Source of the DNA: Bacteroidia bacterium
GTDB lineage: Bacteria; Bacteroidota; Bacteroidia; B-17B0; Aurantibacillaceae
Length of the DNA stretch: 64,000 nt
NCBI GenBank assembly: GCA_021740825.1
Contig: JAIOZA010000003.1
Location: 89,085 to 153,084, forward strand
Reading direction: 5' to 3'
Positions 1 to 7,919 of this stretch are shown one piece after another. The translations under genes were made by a program, and so were the position numbers. Below the pieces are notes generated by a model. The model did no database searches, was not told the DNA's origin, and worked only from the letters and a program-made list of their open reading frames with translations. Every line of letters begins with the position of its first letter. The stretch's first letter is position 1.

Positions 1-1
1 T

Positions 2-910
2 GCGGATGGAAATCCAAATACTTACGCCTTTGTAGCTTCTCCCGAAATTGTAGCAGCAATGGCTATTGCAGGTGATTTAAGTTTCAATCCTTTAAAAGAT
101 ACATTAACTAACGATAAAGGTGAGCAAGTTAAATTAGACGAGCCAACCGGTTACGAATTACCTCCAAAAGGTTTTGCTGTAGAAGATGCAGGATACCAAG
201 CTCCTGCAGCGGATGGAAGTAAAGTACAAGTTTTAGTTAATCCAACATCTAAACGTTTACAATTATTAGATCCATTTGCAGCTTGGGAAGGCATTGAAAT
301 GAAAGGTTTAAAATTATTAATTAAAGCTAAAGGTAAATGTACAACGGATCATATTTCTATGGCTGGTCCATGGTTAAAATTCCGTGGTCATTTAGATAAT
401 ATCTCTAACAACATGTTAATTGGTGCAGTTAATGCATTTAACGATAAAACTGATAATGTAAAAAATCAAATTACAGGTGAGTATGCAGGTGTGCCAGTTG
501 TGCAACGTGCATACAAAGCTCAAAACATTGGGTCGATTGTAGTAGGTGACGAAAACTATGGTGAAGGGTCTTCTCGTGAGCATGCAGCTATGGAGCCACG
601 TCATTTAGGTGTGCGTGCGGTATTAGTAAAATCATTTGCTCGTATACACGAAACTAACTTAAAAAAACAAGGAATGTTAGGGATTACATTTGCTAAAACT
701 GCCGATTATGATAAAATTAAGGAAGATGATGTCATAGATATTACTGGATTAACATCATTTACGCCAGGGGTTCAATTAACTATTACGTTAAACCATGCAG
801 ATGGAACTAACGAAAGTTTTAAAGTTAATCATAGCTATAACGCTCAACAAATTGAGTGGTTTAAAGCTGGCGGCGCATTAAATATTATTCGCGCAAGTGT
901 AAAAGCTTAA
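2..910 (+). CDS. Aconitate hydratase, C-terminal part (5' end outside window)
   Basis: This is the C-terminal ~302 residues of a mitochondrial-type aconitase, which interconverts citrate and isocitrate in the TCA cycle using a [4Fe-4S] cluster. The frame is open from base 2, so the gene enters from the left edge and ATG 59 is internal. Visible family motifs are [31 protein letters not shown] and [20 protein letters not shown]; the last carries the Ser/Arg substrate-binding residues of the swivelling domain 4. The cluster-ligand cysteines lie upstream, outside the window. A strong hairpin follows ~55 bases after the stop. Identification is secure; acnA versus acnB naming cannot be settled from the fragment, although the domain order fits the AcnA/mitochondrial class and not AcnB. 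Confidence 0.95.
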   Translation, partial: ADGNPNTYAFVASPEIVAAMAIAGDLSFNPLKDTLTNDKGEQVKLDEPTGYELPPKGFAVEDAGYQAPAADGSKVQVLVNPTSKRLQLLDPFAAWEGIEMKGLKLLIKAKGKCTTDHISMAGPWLKFRGHLDNISNNMLIGAVNAFNDKTDNVKNQITGEYAGVPVVQRAYKAQNIGSIVVGDENYGEGSSREHAAMEPRHLGVRAVLVKSFARIHETNLKKQGMLGITFAKTADYDKIKEDDVIDITGLTSFTPGVQLTITLNHADGTNESFKVNHSYNAQQIEWFKAGGALNIIRASVKA

Positions 911-920
911 TACTTAGAAG

Positions 921-944
921 TGAACCTGAGCGGAGTCGAAGGGC
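921..944 (+). repeat. Dispersed repeat fragment (CTGAGCGGAGTCGAAGGG type)
   Basis: The sequence between the aconitase stop and its terminator matches a short motif that recurs at 27931-27954 inside the rnr gene (CCTGAGCGAAGTCGAAGGGT). A related form (TCTCGACTGCGCTCGAACTGACA) occurs near 14649. Short GC-richer words of this kind are scattered widely in Bacteroidota genomes. Family membership is inferred from the three local copies. Confidence 0.6.
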
Positions 945-965
945 AGCATCTCAGTTCTTAAAAAT

Positions 966-1000
966 AAAATCCCTCTGTTGTGTAACAGGGGGATTTTTGT
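966..1000 (+). terminator. Rho-independent terminator after aconitase
   Basis: A 14-bp stem (966-979 with 984-997, one G-T pair) closes on a 4-base loop GTGT and runs into a T-rich stretch. The stem core is CCCTCTGTT/AACAGGGGG. It lies ~55 bases past the aconitase stop on the same strand. Confidence 0.85.
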
Positions 1001-1067
1001 TTTGCTACAAATTGTAGCTACATGTTACTATAAAATAGGTTATTATCATAATATATTTTTTGAAATT

Positions 1068-1413
1068 ATGAGTGATATTAAATTGTTTGAAAGTAAACAA
1101 GTGAGAACACATTGGGAAGAAAAAGAAAAACAATGGTATTTTTCAATAATAGATGTTGTAGCCGTTTTGACTGATAGCGTAAAGCCTAGAGATTATTGGT
1201 TTAAAATGAAATTAAAAGTCAAATCCGAAGATGGCCTTGAACTGTCGACAAATTGTCGACATTATTAAAAGCTCATGATGGCTAAATGCTGGTAAAAAAG
1301 GTCGTAAAATTGCCAAGGATGCAAGATTAAAACTGGGAAAACAAACTGGTAAAAAAGTGGTGACGGGAGAAAATTTTTTACCACCAGCTAATATTATAAA
1401 AAAGATAAAATAA
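1068..1413 (+). pseudogene. Decayed BRO-N / DinD-like gene
   Basis: An ATG at 1068 opens a frame beginning MSDIKLFESKQVRTHWEEK, which is the start of the BRO-N (phage antirepressor-like, DinD-like) family. It covers ~66 residues (Y/W-rich core WYFSIIDVVAVL) and hits a stop at 1266-1268. From 1285 a second frame, shifted by one, reads AGKKGRKIAKDARLKLGKQT...NFLPPANI and stops at 1411-1413; this looks like the normal C-terminal tail of the same family. The middle (roughly 150 or more residues in full-length relatives) is missing. I read this as an internal deletion with frame loss. Such genes usually arrive with phage or mobile DNA. Confidence 0.75.
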
Positions 1414-1431
1414 CTTAATATTTTTTTAATA

Positions 1432-2436
1432 TTATTTCCCTACTTTACTCCCGTCATAAGCCCATTTTACCCAAATTGCACCCCAAGTAAAACCGCCACC
1501 AAAAGCAGATAAAATAATATTATCGCCTTTTTTTAATTGCTTTTCATAGTCCCATAATAATAAAGGAATCGTGCCTGCAGTTGTGTTGCCATAGCGCTCA
1601 ATGTTCATCATCATTTTATCTGTGCTCAAGCCCATGCGATTGGCTGTTGCTTCGCAAATACGTTTGTTTGCTTGATGTGGAACAAGCCAAGCAATATCAT
1701 CTGCTGTTAAATTATTTTTAGTCATAATATCTGCACTCACTTCTGCCATATTTACAACGGCATTTTTAAATACAGTTTGACCTTCTTGATGAACATAATG
1801 TAATTTTTTATCAATTGTTTCGTGCGTCGGTGGCATTAATGAACCGCCTGCTGCTTGATATAAAAAATTTCGCCCAGCGCCATCGCTTTTTAAAATAAAA
1901 TCCTGAATCCCGCAATCATCTTCCGATGGCTCCAGTAATACAGCTCCACCGCCATCACCAAAAATAACACAGGTGGTGCGATCCTCGTAATTTAAAATAG
2001 CACTCATTTTATCTACGCCAATGGCAATTACTTTTTTATAACGACCTGTTTCAATAAATTGAGATCCTGTAGCTAATGCAAAAATAAATCCTGAACACGC
2101 TGCTGACAAATCGTAACCCCAAGCATTTTTTGCACCTATTTTATCACAAATTATATTCGCTGTACTCGGAAAAATTAAATCTCCTGTTATAGTTCCAACA
2201 ATTAACAAATCAATTTCATCTGCTCCAATGCCACGTTTTTTTAATAATTCTTCTACAGCAAAAACCATCATATCGGAAGTTGCTTTTCCTGGAATGTTTA
2301 ATACTCGTCTTTCTTTGATACCAGTTCTAGAGGTAATCCACTCATCGTTAGTGTCTACAAATTTTGCTAATTCATCATTAGTCATTACAAAATCAGGAAC
2401 GTAACCGCCCACAGCGGTAATTGCAGCTTTAATCAT
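1432..2436 (-). CDS. fabH: 3-oxoacyl-[acyl-carrier-protein] synthase III (FabH)
   Basis: FabH starts fatty-acid synthesis by condensing an acyl-CoA primer with malonyl-ACP in the cytoplasm. The 334-residue length is normal. The catalytic triad is visible: Cys114 in SAACSGF, His254 in VPHQANKR and Asn284 in ERYGNTTAG. The glycine-rich C-terminal FGGGFTWGA is also typical. The start ATG overlaps the plsX stop by one base (TAATG), so the two genes are translationally coupled in one transcript. This is the classic plsX-fabH pair. Confidence 0.97.
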   Translation of the reverse strand: MIKAAITAVGGYVPDFVMTNDELAKFVDTNDEWITSRTGIKERRVLNIPGKATSDMMVFAVEELLKKRGIGADEIDLLIVGTITGDLIFPSTANIICDKIGAKNAWGYDLSAACSGFIFALATGSQFIETGRYKKVIAIGVDKMSAILNYEDRTTCVIFGDGGGAVLLEPSEDDCGIQDFILKSDGAGRNFLYQAAGGSLMPPTHETIDKKLHYVHQEGQTVFKNAVVNMAEVSADIMTKNNLTADDIAWLVPHQANKRICEATANRMGLSTDKMMMNIERYGNTTAGTIPLLLWDYEKQLKKGDNIILSAFGGGFTWGAIWVKWAYDGSKVGK

Positions 2437-3374
2437 TATTGAAATACGGTTTTAATTTTTTCGTTCAAGTTTGCTTCTATAATATCTTTACTTAAAACTA
2501 ACATGTTTTTAAATGCTAATGGACTTGATTTACCATGCGCAATCATCACATTGGAGTTAACTCCTAATATTGGAGTTCCACCATATAGTTCATAATTAAA
2601 TTGGTTAAAATAACTGTCGTTTATGTCACGCTTTTTAATCATGGAATAAAATGCTTCAGCTGTTTTTAAAAATACATTACCTGTAAATCCTTCGCAAACA
2701 ATCACGTCTGCTTTATCTCCAAAAGCTTCTGATCCTTCAATATTTCCAATAAAGTTAAAATCTTTAGTATCTTTCATTAACGAATGAGCAGCCTGCGCAA
2801 CTAAATTTCCTTTTTCCGGCTCTTCGCCAATATTTAAGAGTCCTACTTTAGGGTTATTTATTTTGTACACTTCCTTTGCAAATATAGAACCTAAGATAGC
2901 AAACTGATAAAGTACATCAGGTTTACAATCTGCATTAGTTCCAACATCTAAAATAATTCCAAATCCCCCATTTTCTTTTGGCAAAAGCGAAGTAATGCAT
3001 GGGCGAATAACTCCAGGAACAGCTTTTACTGAAAACATTGATCCAACTAACATAGCACCAGTATTTCCGCCGCTTCCAAAACATTGAATCGTATTTTCTT
3101 TTAATAATTTAAAGCCAATAGAAATACTGCTGTGCGGCTTTTGAGCTAGAGCTTTGGTTGGATGTTCGCCCATTTCAATCACATCAGTAGCGTGAATAAA
3201 TTCAAATTTATCTTCGGCAACCCCTTTTTCTTTGAGGTAATTTTTTGCTTTTTCGCTATCTCCAATTAAAACAATGGTAACATTTGAAGGTAGAGATTCT
3301 AAAGCCATAATGGCTCCATCTAAACAATTTTTCGGAGCAAAATCTCCGCCCATTATATCTAATCCAATCTTCAT
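2436..3374 (-). CDS. plsX: Phosphate acyltransferase PlsX
   Basis: PlsX makes acyl-phosphate from acyl-ACP, the donor for PlsY in phospholipid synthesis; it is a peripheral membrane enzyme. The 312-residue protein starts MKIGLDIMGGDFAPK, the family's nearly invariant N-terminus. It also has GSGGNTGAMLVGS, GFTGNVFLK and the C-terminal HGKSSPLAF motif. It is the first gene of a two-gene transcript with fabH. In many bacteria rpmF (ribosomal protein L32) sits directly upstream; none is visible here, and the next gene upstream (sufE) is divergent. Confidence 0.97.
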   Translation of the reverse strand: MKIGLDIMGGDFAPKNCLDGAIMALESLPSNVTIVLIGDSEKAKNYLKEKGVAEDKFEFIHATDVIEMGEHPTKALAQKPHSSISIGFKLLKENTIQCFGSGGNTGAMLVGSMFSVKAVPGVIRPCITSLLPKENGGFGIILDVGTNADCKPDVLYQFAILGSIFAKEVYKINNPKVGLLNIGEEPEKGNLVAQAAHSLMKDTKDFNFIGNIEGSEAFGDKADVIVCEGFTGNVFLKTAEAFYSMIKKRDINDSYFNQFNYELYGGTPILGVNSNVMIAHGKSSPLAFKNMLVLSKDIIEANLNEKIKTVFQ

Positions 3375-3613
3375 AGGTAATTTTTCTTGGTTTCTATTTG
3401 TCGAATATTACTGAACAATAGTATAATTTACTCTATTGTTTTAGTAAGTAAAAGTCTTTCAAAATAAATCATCTAAGCAAATAAATTCCGTTTAATAATG
3501 CAATTATAAATAGGCAAAGTTATTAACCTTAGCCGTTCAATACTAAGTATTCTGATTATCAGCGTATTATTAATCCAAAAATAATTGATTATACACATTT
3601 TAAAATAGATTTA

Positions 3614-3647
3614 TTGAGCCAAAAAATAAAAATTGATTGTACTTTTG
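3614..3647 (+). promoter_or_regulatory. Bacteroidota-type promoter of sufE
   Basis: TTG at 3614-3616, a 23-base spacer and TACTTTTG at 3640-3647 fit the TTG-N(17-23)-TAnnTTTG pattern used by the primary sigma factor of Flavobacterium/Bacteroides. The expected transcription start is close to the ATG at 3652, so the mRNA would be nearly leaderless. Confidence 0.6.
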
Positions 3648-3651
3648 CCAA

Positions 3652-4065
3652 ATGCGTATTGTTGATATAGAAAATGAAATTATTGAAGAGTTCGAACTAT
3701 TTGGCGACGATTGGGAAGGAAAGTATGAGCATTTAATAGAATTAGGAAAATCACTTCCTAAAATTGTAGACACTTTAAAAACAGAAGATCGAATCATAAA
3801 AGGTTGTCAGAGTAAAGTATGGTTACATTCTGAAAAAAAAGATGGAGAAATTATTTATACAGCCGATAGTGATGCTATTATTACAAAAGGTATGGTGGCA
3901 TTAATGATCAGAGTATTATCGCATCAAAAACCGCAAGATATTTTAGCAGCTAACTTAGATTTTATAAATAAAATTGGATTAACAGAACACCTGTCGCCTA
4001 CCAGAGCCAATGGATTGTTAAGTATGATTAAGCAAATGAAATTAGATGCCATGGCACTAAGCTAA
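3652..4065 (+). CDS. sufE: SufE-family cysteine desulfurase sulfur acceptor
   Basis: SufE accepts persulfide sulfur from the SufS cysteine desulfurase and passes it to the SufBCD scaffold for Fe-S cluster assembly. The 137-residue protein has the family hallmark IIKGCQSKVWL with the acceptor cysteine at position 52. An upstream in-frame start at 3637 overlaps the predicted -7 box (3640-3647), so ATG 3652 (MRIVDIENEI) is preferred. It is a stand-alone gene; no other suf genes are in the window. Confidence 0.93.
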   Translation: MRIVDIENEIIEEFELFGDDWEGKYEHLIELGKSLPKIVDTLKTEDRIIKGCQSKVWLHSEKKDGEIIYTADSDAIITKGMVALMIRVLSHQKPQDILAANLDFINKIGLTEHLSPTRANGLLSMIKQMKLDAMALS

Positions 4066-4156
4066 TTAATTTATGAAATGGCGCTGAGCTGCATAAAAAA
4101 CACAATCAATAGTAATAAATATATGTTTCGAATATTGAAACATCTAATTCCCACAA

Positions 4157-5056
4157 ATGAATAAAAAAGCACTTTCTTGGTTTATATTAATTGCGCTGTC
4201 ATTAGTGTGGGGTAGTTCTTTTATTTTAATGAAACAGGGTTTGGTTGCATTTAGTAGTGATGAAGTAGCTGGATTAAGAATTTCAATAGCATCTATCATT
4301 ATGTTTCCTTTTTTAATAAAGCACCATAAAATAGATTTAAAAACTAATTTAAAAGGATTGCTCTTAATGGGAGTTTTTGGAAATTTAATTCCGGCATTTT
4401 TATTTACGAAAGCTGAAACTCAAATTAGCAGCAGTTTAACTGGTATGTTAAATGCTTTAACTCCAATGTTTACAATAATAGTTGGGATGATTGCTTTTAA
4501 TCAAAAGATAAATAAAAACCAATTCATTGGAGTTTTAATTGGATTTGCGGGCGCCATTGCTTTAATAACTTTAGGCGAAAACCAGAATGACCAAACTAAA
4601 AATGTAATGTACTGCTTACTAGTTGCTGCCGCCACATTATGTTATGCAGTTAGCGTAAATGCTATTAAAGCTTATTTAGGAAAGGTGAATTCATTAACGG
4701 CTACCGTTTGGTCTTTTAGTATCATTGGTCCAATGGCAGCAATTTATTTATTTTGTTTTACAGATTTCATTAATCACGCTTATAACCATCCTGAAGGATT
4801 AAGATCACTAACTTATATTAGCATTCTAGCAATTTTCGGTTCTGCAATTTCTGTAGTAGTATTTAACACCTTAATAAAACTTTCTGGTTCTATTTTTGCC
4901 TCTAGCTGTACCTATTTAATTCCAATAGTAGCAATAGGTTGGGGTTATTTTGATGGTGAAATCATAAATTTATTTCAAATATTGGCCGTTATTGTTATTA
5001 TTGCTGGTATTTGGCTGATTAATTCTAGCGCAAAACCAACAATAGAAAAAACCTAA
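4157..5056 (+). CDS. EamA/DMT-family membrane transporter
   Basis: This is a 299-residue inner-membrane protein with about ten hydrophobic helices in two repeated EamA halves. The first half starts LIALSLVWGSSFILMKQGL, the typical DMT signature of WGSSF and a following helix. The second half begins near residue 150 (YCLLVAAATLCYAVSVN). DMT proteins export metabolites or amino acids; the substrate cannot be read from sequence. It stands alone between sufE and rplU. Confidence 0.88.
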   Translation: MNKKALSWFILIALSLVWGSSFILMKQGLVAFSSDEVAGLRISIASIIMFPFLIKHHKIDLKTNLKGLLLMGVFGNLIPAFLFTKAETQISSSLTGMLNALTPMFTIIVGMIAFNQKINKNQFIGVLIGFAGAIALITLGENQNDQTKNVMYCLLVAAATLCYAVSVNAIKAYLGKVNSLTATVWSFSIIGPMAAIYLFCFTDFINHAYNHPEGLRSLTYISILAIFGSAISVVVFNTLIKLSGSIFASSCTYLIPIVAIGWGYFDGEIINLFQILAVIVIIAGIWLINSSAKPTIEKT

Positions 5057-5153
5057 CCAATTGATAATTAGTACTTTATTAATTAATATTAATTCTTATC
5101 ACGCTAAGGCCATATATTTAATAGGTATTTATACGAAATTAAGTCCGCAAAAT

Positions 5154-5185
5154 CTTTGGCAGATTGAAAAAACCACTTATCTTTG
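5154..5185 (+). promoter_or_regulatory. Promoter of rplU-rpmA
   Basis: TTTG at 5154-5157, a 20-base spacer and TATCTTTG at 5178-5185 match the Bacteroidota consensus exactly (TTTG-N20-TAnnTTTG). The rplU ATG follows at 5225, leaving a leader of about 30 bases. Confidence 0.75.
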
Positions 5186-5224
5186 CCGTCCTTAAAAAAT
5201 TATTAACAATTAAAATTAACACTC

Positions 5225-5698
5225 ATGTATGCAATTGTAGAAATAGCAGGGCAACAATTTAAAGTGGAACGAGGCAACAAAGTTTACGTTCACCGCCTAG
5301 ATGCTAACGAAGGTGCTAAAGTGGAGTTTGACAAAGTTTTCTTAATCGAAAATGATGGAAAAATTTCTATTGGAAGCCCAACTGTAGATGGCGCAAAGGT
5401 TGCTGCCACAGTAATTGAACACTTAAAAGGCGATAAAGTTATTGTATTTAAGAAAAAACGCCGTAAAGGTTACCAAAAATGGAATAACCACCGTCAATTT
5501 TTAACACAAATCTTAATTCAAGGTATTCTTAACAAAGGAGAAACTGTAAAAGAAGAATTAACGGCTGAAAAAGCAGTACGTAAAACTTTATCTCCAAGCC
5601 AAAGAAATCCAGTTGTTAAAACTGAAGAAGTTGTTGAGAAAAAAGCACCTGCTAAAAAAGCAGCAGCTAAAAAAGCATCTAAGAAAACTGAAGCATAA
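5225..5698 (+). CDS. rplU: 50S ribosomal protein L21
   Basis: L21 binds 23S rRNA in the large ribosomal subunit. The first ~100 residues are the conserved L21 domain ([17 protein letters not shown], the basic [17 protein letters not shown] loop near residue 76-93). The protein is 157 residues, longer than the usual ~103. The extra C-terminal tail is rich in Lys/Ala ([17 protein letters not shown]), a low-complexity extension of a type seen in Bacteroidota ribosomal proteins. It is followed after 82 bases by rpmA, its usual partner. Confidence 0.97.
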   Translation: MYAIVEIAGQQFKVERGNKVYVHRLDANEGAKVEFDKVFLIENDGKISIGSPTVDGAKVAATVIEHLKGDKVIVFKKKRRKGYQKWNNHRQFLTQILIQGILNKGETVKEELTAEKAVRKTLSPSQRNPVVKTEEVVEKKAPAKKAAAKKASKKTEA

Positions 5699-5780
5699 AA
5701 ACAGGTTTAAGTTGTAAGTGTTTAGTTTTAAATAAAACACAGTACTTAAAACTCATAACTAAATAAAAAACTAAAAGAAA

Positions 5781-6041
5781 ATGGCACATAAAAAAGGAGC
5801 GGGCTCCACAAACAATGGTCGCGAATCACACAGTAAGCGTTTAGGCGTTAAAATATTTGGTGGTCAAGCTTGTATTTCTGGTAACATTATTGTTCGCCAA
5901 CGTGGTACAAAACATAACCCAGGTTTAAATGTTGGTCTTGGAAAAGATCATACATTATATGCTTTAATTGACGGTAAAGTTGTTTTCAAAAAGAAAGCAG
6001 ATGACCGATCATACGTTTCAGTTGTTCCTGTAGAGGCATAA
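5781..6041 (+). CDS. rpmA: 50S ribosomal protein L27
   Basis: L27 sits at the peptidyl-transferase centre with its N-terminal tail. The 86-residue protein starts [20 protein letters not shown], the canonical sequence without the cleavable N-terminal extension found in Firmicutes. The second conserved block is [13 protein letters not shown]. It shares a transcript with rplU. Confidence 0.98.
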   Translation: MAHKKGAGSTNNGRESHSKRLGVKIFGGQACISGNIIVRQRGTKHNPGLNVGLGKDHTLYALIDGKVVFKKKADDRSYVSVVPVEA

Positions 6042-6065
6042 CAAGAAACCTATTTTTAGAACTTG

Positions 6066-6100
6066 AAGCCCTTCCGCCAGCTGGCGGATCGGCTTTTTGT
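6066..6100 (+). terminator. Hairpin terminator after rpmA built on a 16-bp palindrome
   Basis: AAGCC (6066-6070) pairs with GGCTT (6091-6095), and inside it lies the perfect 16-base palindrome TCCGCCAGCTGGCGGA (6073-6088). A T-rich tail follows. The very GC-rich palindrome stands out from its AT-rich surroundings and looks like a dispersed palindromic unit lodged in, or serving as, the terminator. Confidence 0.75.
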
Positions 6101-6127
6101 GTTTTAATGAAGTATTTTAATTTATTT

Positions 6128-6163
6128 ATAGAACGCTGATAACGCAGATTTTTTTATGATTAG
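6128..6163 (-). repeat. Dispersed 'ATCTGCGTT' repeat, reverse copy
   Basis: Read on the reverse strand this matches the repeat family at 34953-35490 (TAATCAT...ATCTGCGTT...CGTTCTAT). A forward copy lies at 6268-6309, so the two form an inverted pair ~105 bases apart in the 333-base rpmA-serS gap. No coding potential is seen in this gap. Confidence 0.65.
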
Positions 6164-6267
6164 TTAAGATTTCTTAAATTAGTTTTTAAATTTTGTAATG
6201 CCAACACATAATAGGATTTTAGAAAATTAACGATGAGTTGAGATAATTAAAAATCACAAAACACAAA

Positions 6268-6309
6268 AATCATTTTTTATCATAATTATCAGTGTCATCT
6301 GCGCTCCAT
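6268..6309 (+). repeat. Dispersed 'ATCTGCGTT' repeat, forward copy
   Basis: AATCATTTTTTATCATAATT followed by ATCAGTGTCATCTGCGCTCC matches the units of the array at 34953-35490 with a few substitutions. It ends ~65 bases before serS. Confidence 0.65.
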
Positions 6310-6374
6310 ATTTAAAATAATATTTTTTATTAATACATTACAAAGATTAAATTTACTCTTTCAAATAAAATACC

Positions 6375-7649
6375 ATGTTACAACTTAGTTATATTCAAGA
6401 TAATACAGAAGACGTTTTAAAGCGTTTGGCCATTAAAAATTTTAAAGATGCTGAACGTATTATCAACTCAGTTATTGAATTAGATAATAACAGAAAAGCA
6501 GCTCAGCGCCAAGCTGATGATACAAAAGCAGAAGCTAATGCACTAGCCAAGCAGATTGGTGAAATGATGAAGTCTGGAAAAAAAGATGATGCAGAAGTTT
6601 TGAAAGCAAAAACGGCCGAACTAAAATTGAATGAAAAGCAATTTGATGAAACTTTAAAAAACATTGAAGCTGAAATTTATAAATTATTAGTAACGGTTCC
6701 CAACTTACCTAACTTAACAGTTCCGGTTGGTAAAACACCTGAAGATAATGAAGTAGTAAACCAACATGGCGCTATTCCGGTTTTGCATGCAGCAGCAACT
6801 CCTCATTGGGAATTAACAACCAAATACGATTTAATTGATTTTGAGCTAGGTGTAAAATTAACAGGAGCTGGTTTCCCCGTTTATAAAGGAAAAGGAGCAA
6901 AATTACAACGCGCATTAATTAATTATTTTTTAGATAAGGCAACTGCTGCTGGCTATAACGAAGTGCAAGTTCCTATTTTAGTAAATGCAGATAGCGGATA
7001 CGGAACGGGTCAACTACCTGATAAAGAAGGGCAAATGTACCACTGCCAAGTGGATGATTTATATTTAATTCCAACTGCTGAGGTGCCAATTACTAATATG
7101 TACCGAGAGGTAATTTTAAAGGAAAGTGATTTGCCAATTAAAAATTGTGGCTACACGCCTTGTTTTAGAAGAGAAGCGGGAAGCTACGGAAAAGATGTAC
7201 GTGGTTTAAATCGTTTACACCAATTTGATAAAGTAGAAATTGTGCAAATTGTAGCTCCTGAAAACTCATACAAGACTCTAGAAATTATGAGAGAATTTGT
7301 TTGTAGCTTATTGCAAGAATTAGAATTGCCTTACCGTACTTTAAAACTATGTGGAGGAGATATGAGTTTTGGTTCAGCTTTAACTTATGATTTAGAAGTA
7401 TGGAGCACAGCACAAGCGCGTTGGTTAGAAGTAAGTTCTGTATCTAATTTCGAAACATTTCAAACTAACCGATTAAAATGCCGTTATAAAGATGCAAACG
7501 GAAAAACACAATTAGCTCATAGTTTAAACGGCAGCGCATTAGCATTGCCTCGCATTGTGGCATCTCTTTTAGAAAATAATCAAACGGAAGAGGGTATAAA
7601 AATCCCTAAAGCATTAGTGCCTTACACCGGCTTTGATATGATTAATTAA
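6375..7649 (+). CDS. serS: Seryl-tRNA synthetase
   Basis: SerS charges tRNA-Ser (and tRNA-Sec where present) with serine in the cytoplasm. The 424-residue length is standard. Residues ~30-110 are the charged two-helix coiled-coil arm that grips the tRNA-Ser variable arm. Class II motifs follow: motif 2 CFRREAGSYGKDVRGLNRLHQF and motif 3 LNGSALALPRIVASLLENNQ with the ATP-binding arginine. It is transcribed alone downstream of the repeat-bearing gap. Confidence 0.97.
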   Translation: MLQLSYIQDNTEDVLKRLAIKNFKDAERIINSVIELDNNRKAAQRQADDTKAEANALAKQIGEMMKSGKKDDAEVLKAKTAELKLNEKQFDETLKNIEAEIYKLLVTVPNLPNLTVPVGKTPEDNEVVNQHGAIPVLHAAATPHWELTTKYDLIDFELGVKLTGAGFPVYKGKGAKLQRALINYFLDKATAAGYNEVQVPILVNADSGYGTGQLPDKEGQMYHCQVDDLYLIPTAEVPITNMYREVILKESDLPIKNCGYTPCFRREAGSYGKDVRGLNRLHQFDKVEIVQIVAPENSYKTLEIMREFVCSLLQELELPYRTLKLCGGDMSFGSALTYDLEVWSTAQARWLEVSSVSNFETFQTNRLKCRYKDANGKTQLAHSLNGSALALPRIVASLLENNQTEEGIKIPKALVPYTGFDMIN

Positions 7650-7738
7650 GCGATGAAAATAGCAACTCAGTAAACTTTATTTAAAATATAATTTAACAGC
7701 AATTATTCAAGTTAGATGCACTAGTGCCATGGTTTAAC

Positions 7739-7769
7739 TTGTATAATTTAATAAACTTAATTATATTTG
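7739..7769 (+). promoter_or_regulatory. Promoter of tRNA-Leu
   Basis: TTG at 7739-7741, a 20-base spacer and TATATTTG at 7762-7769 match the Bacteroidota consensus. The tRNA begins ten bases after the box. Confidence 0.75.
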
Positions 7770-7778
7770 CGCAGTAAT

Positions 7779-7858
7779 GCACACGTGGCGTAATTGGTAG
7801 CCGCGCCAGACTTAGGATCTGGTCCGCAAGGGTGGGGGTTCGAGTCCCTTCGTGTGTA
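7779..7858 (+). tRNA. tRNA-Leu (anticodon UAG)
   Basis: A cloverleaf folds by eye. The acceptor stem is GCACACG/CGTGTGT with a G-U first pair. The D arm contains AATTGGTAG. The anticodon stem is CCAGA/TCTGG with loop CTTAGGA, giving anticodon TAG (Leu, reads CUA). An 11-base variable arm is followed by the T arm GGGGG-TTCGAGT-CCCTT. The CCA end is not encoded. Upstream promoter and downstream terminator make it a single-gene unit. Confidence 0.93.
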
Positions 7859-7860
7859 CA

Positions 7861-7895
7861 AAAAATGCCTTTCAATTTGAAAGGCATTTTTTATT
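7861..7895 (+). terminator. Terminator after tRNA-Leu, probably bidirectional
   Basis: A perfect 13-bp stem (7861-7873 with 7879-7891; core TGCCTTTC/GAAAGGCA) with a five-base loop is flanked by A-runs on the left and T-runs on the right. It can stop both the tRNA on the + strand and the VWA gene arriving on the - strand, which ends at 7920. Confidence 0.85.
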
Positions 7896-7919
7896 TTTAC
7901 TCATTTAATTCTTTGCAAT

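Noticed and set aside
3375..3636. Search for rpmF (L32) upstream of plsX
   Set aside because: No frame on the reverse strand resembles the basic L32 sequence; the gap shows no supported gene.
7693..7887. Reverse-strand frame of 64 codons (GTRTPTLADQILSLARLPITP)
   Set aside because: It is the antisense of the tRNA-Leu gene; this is a well-known false protein produced by tRNA genes.
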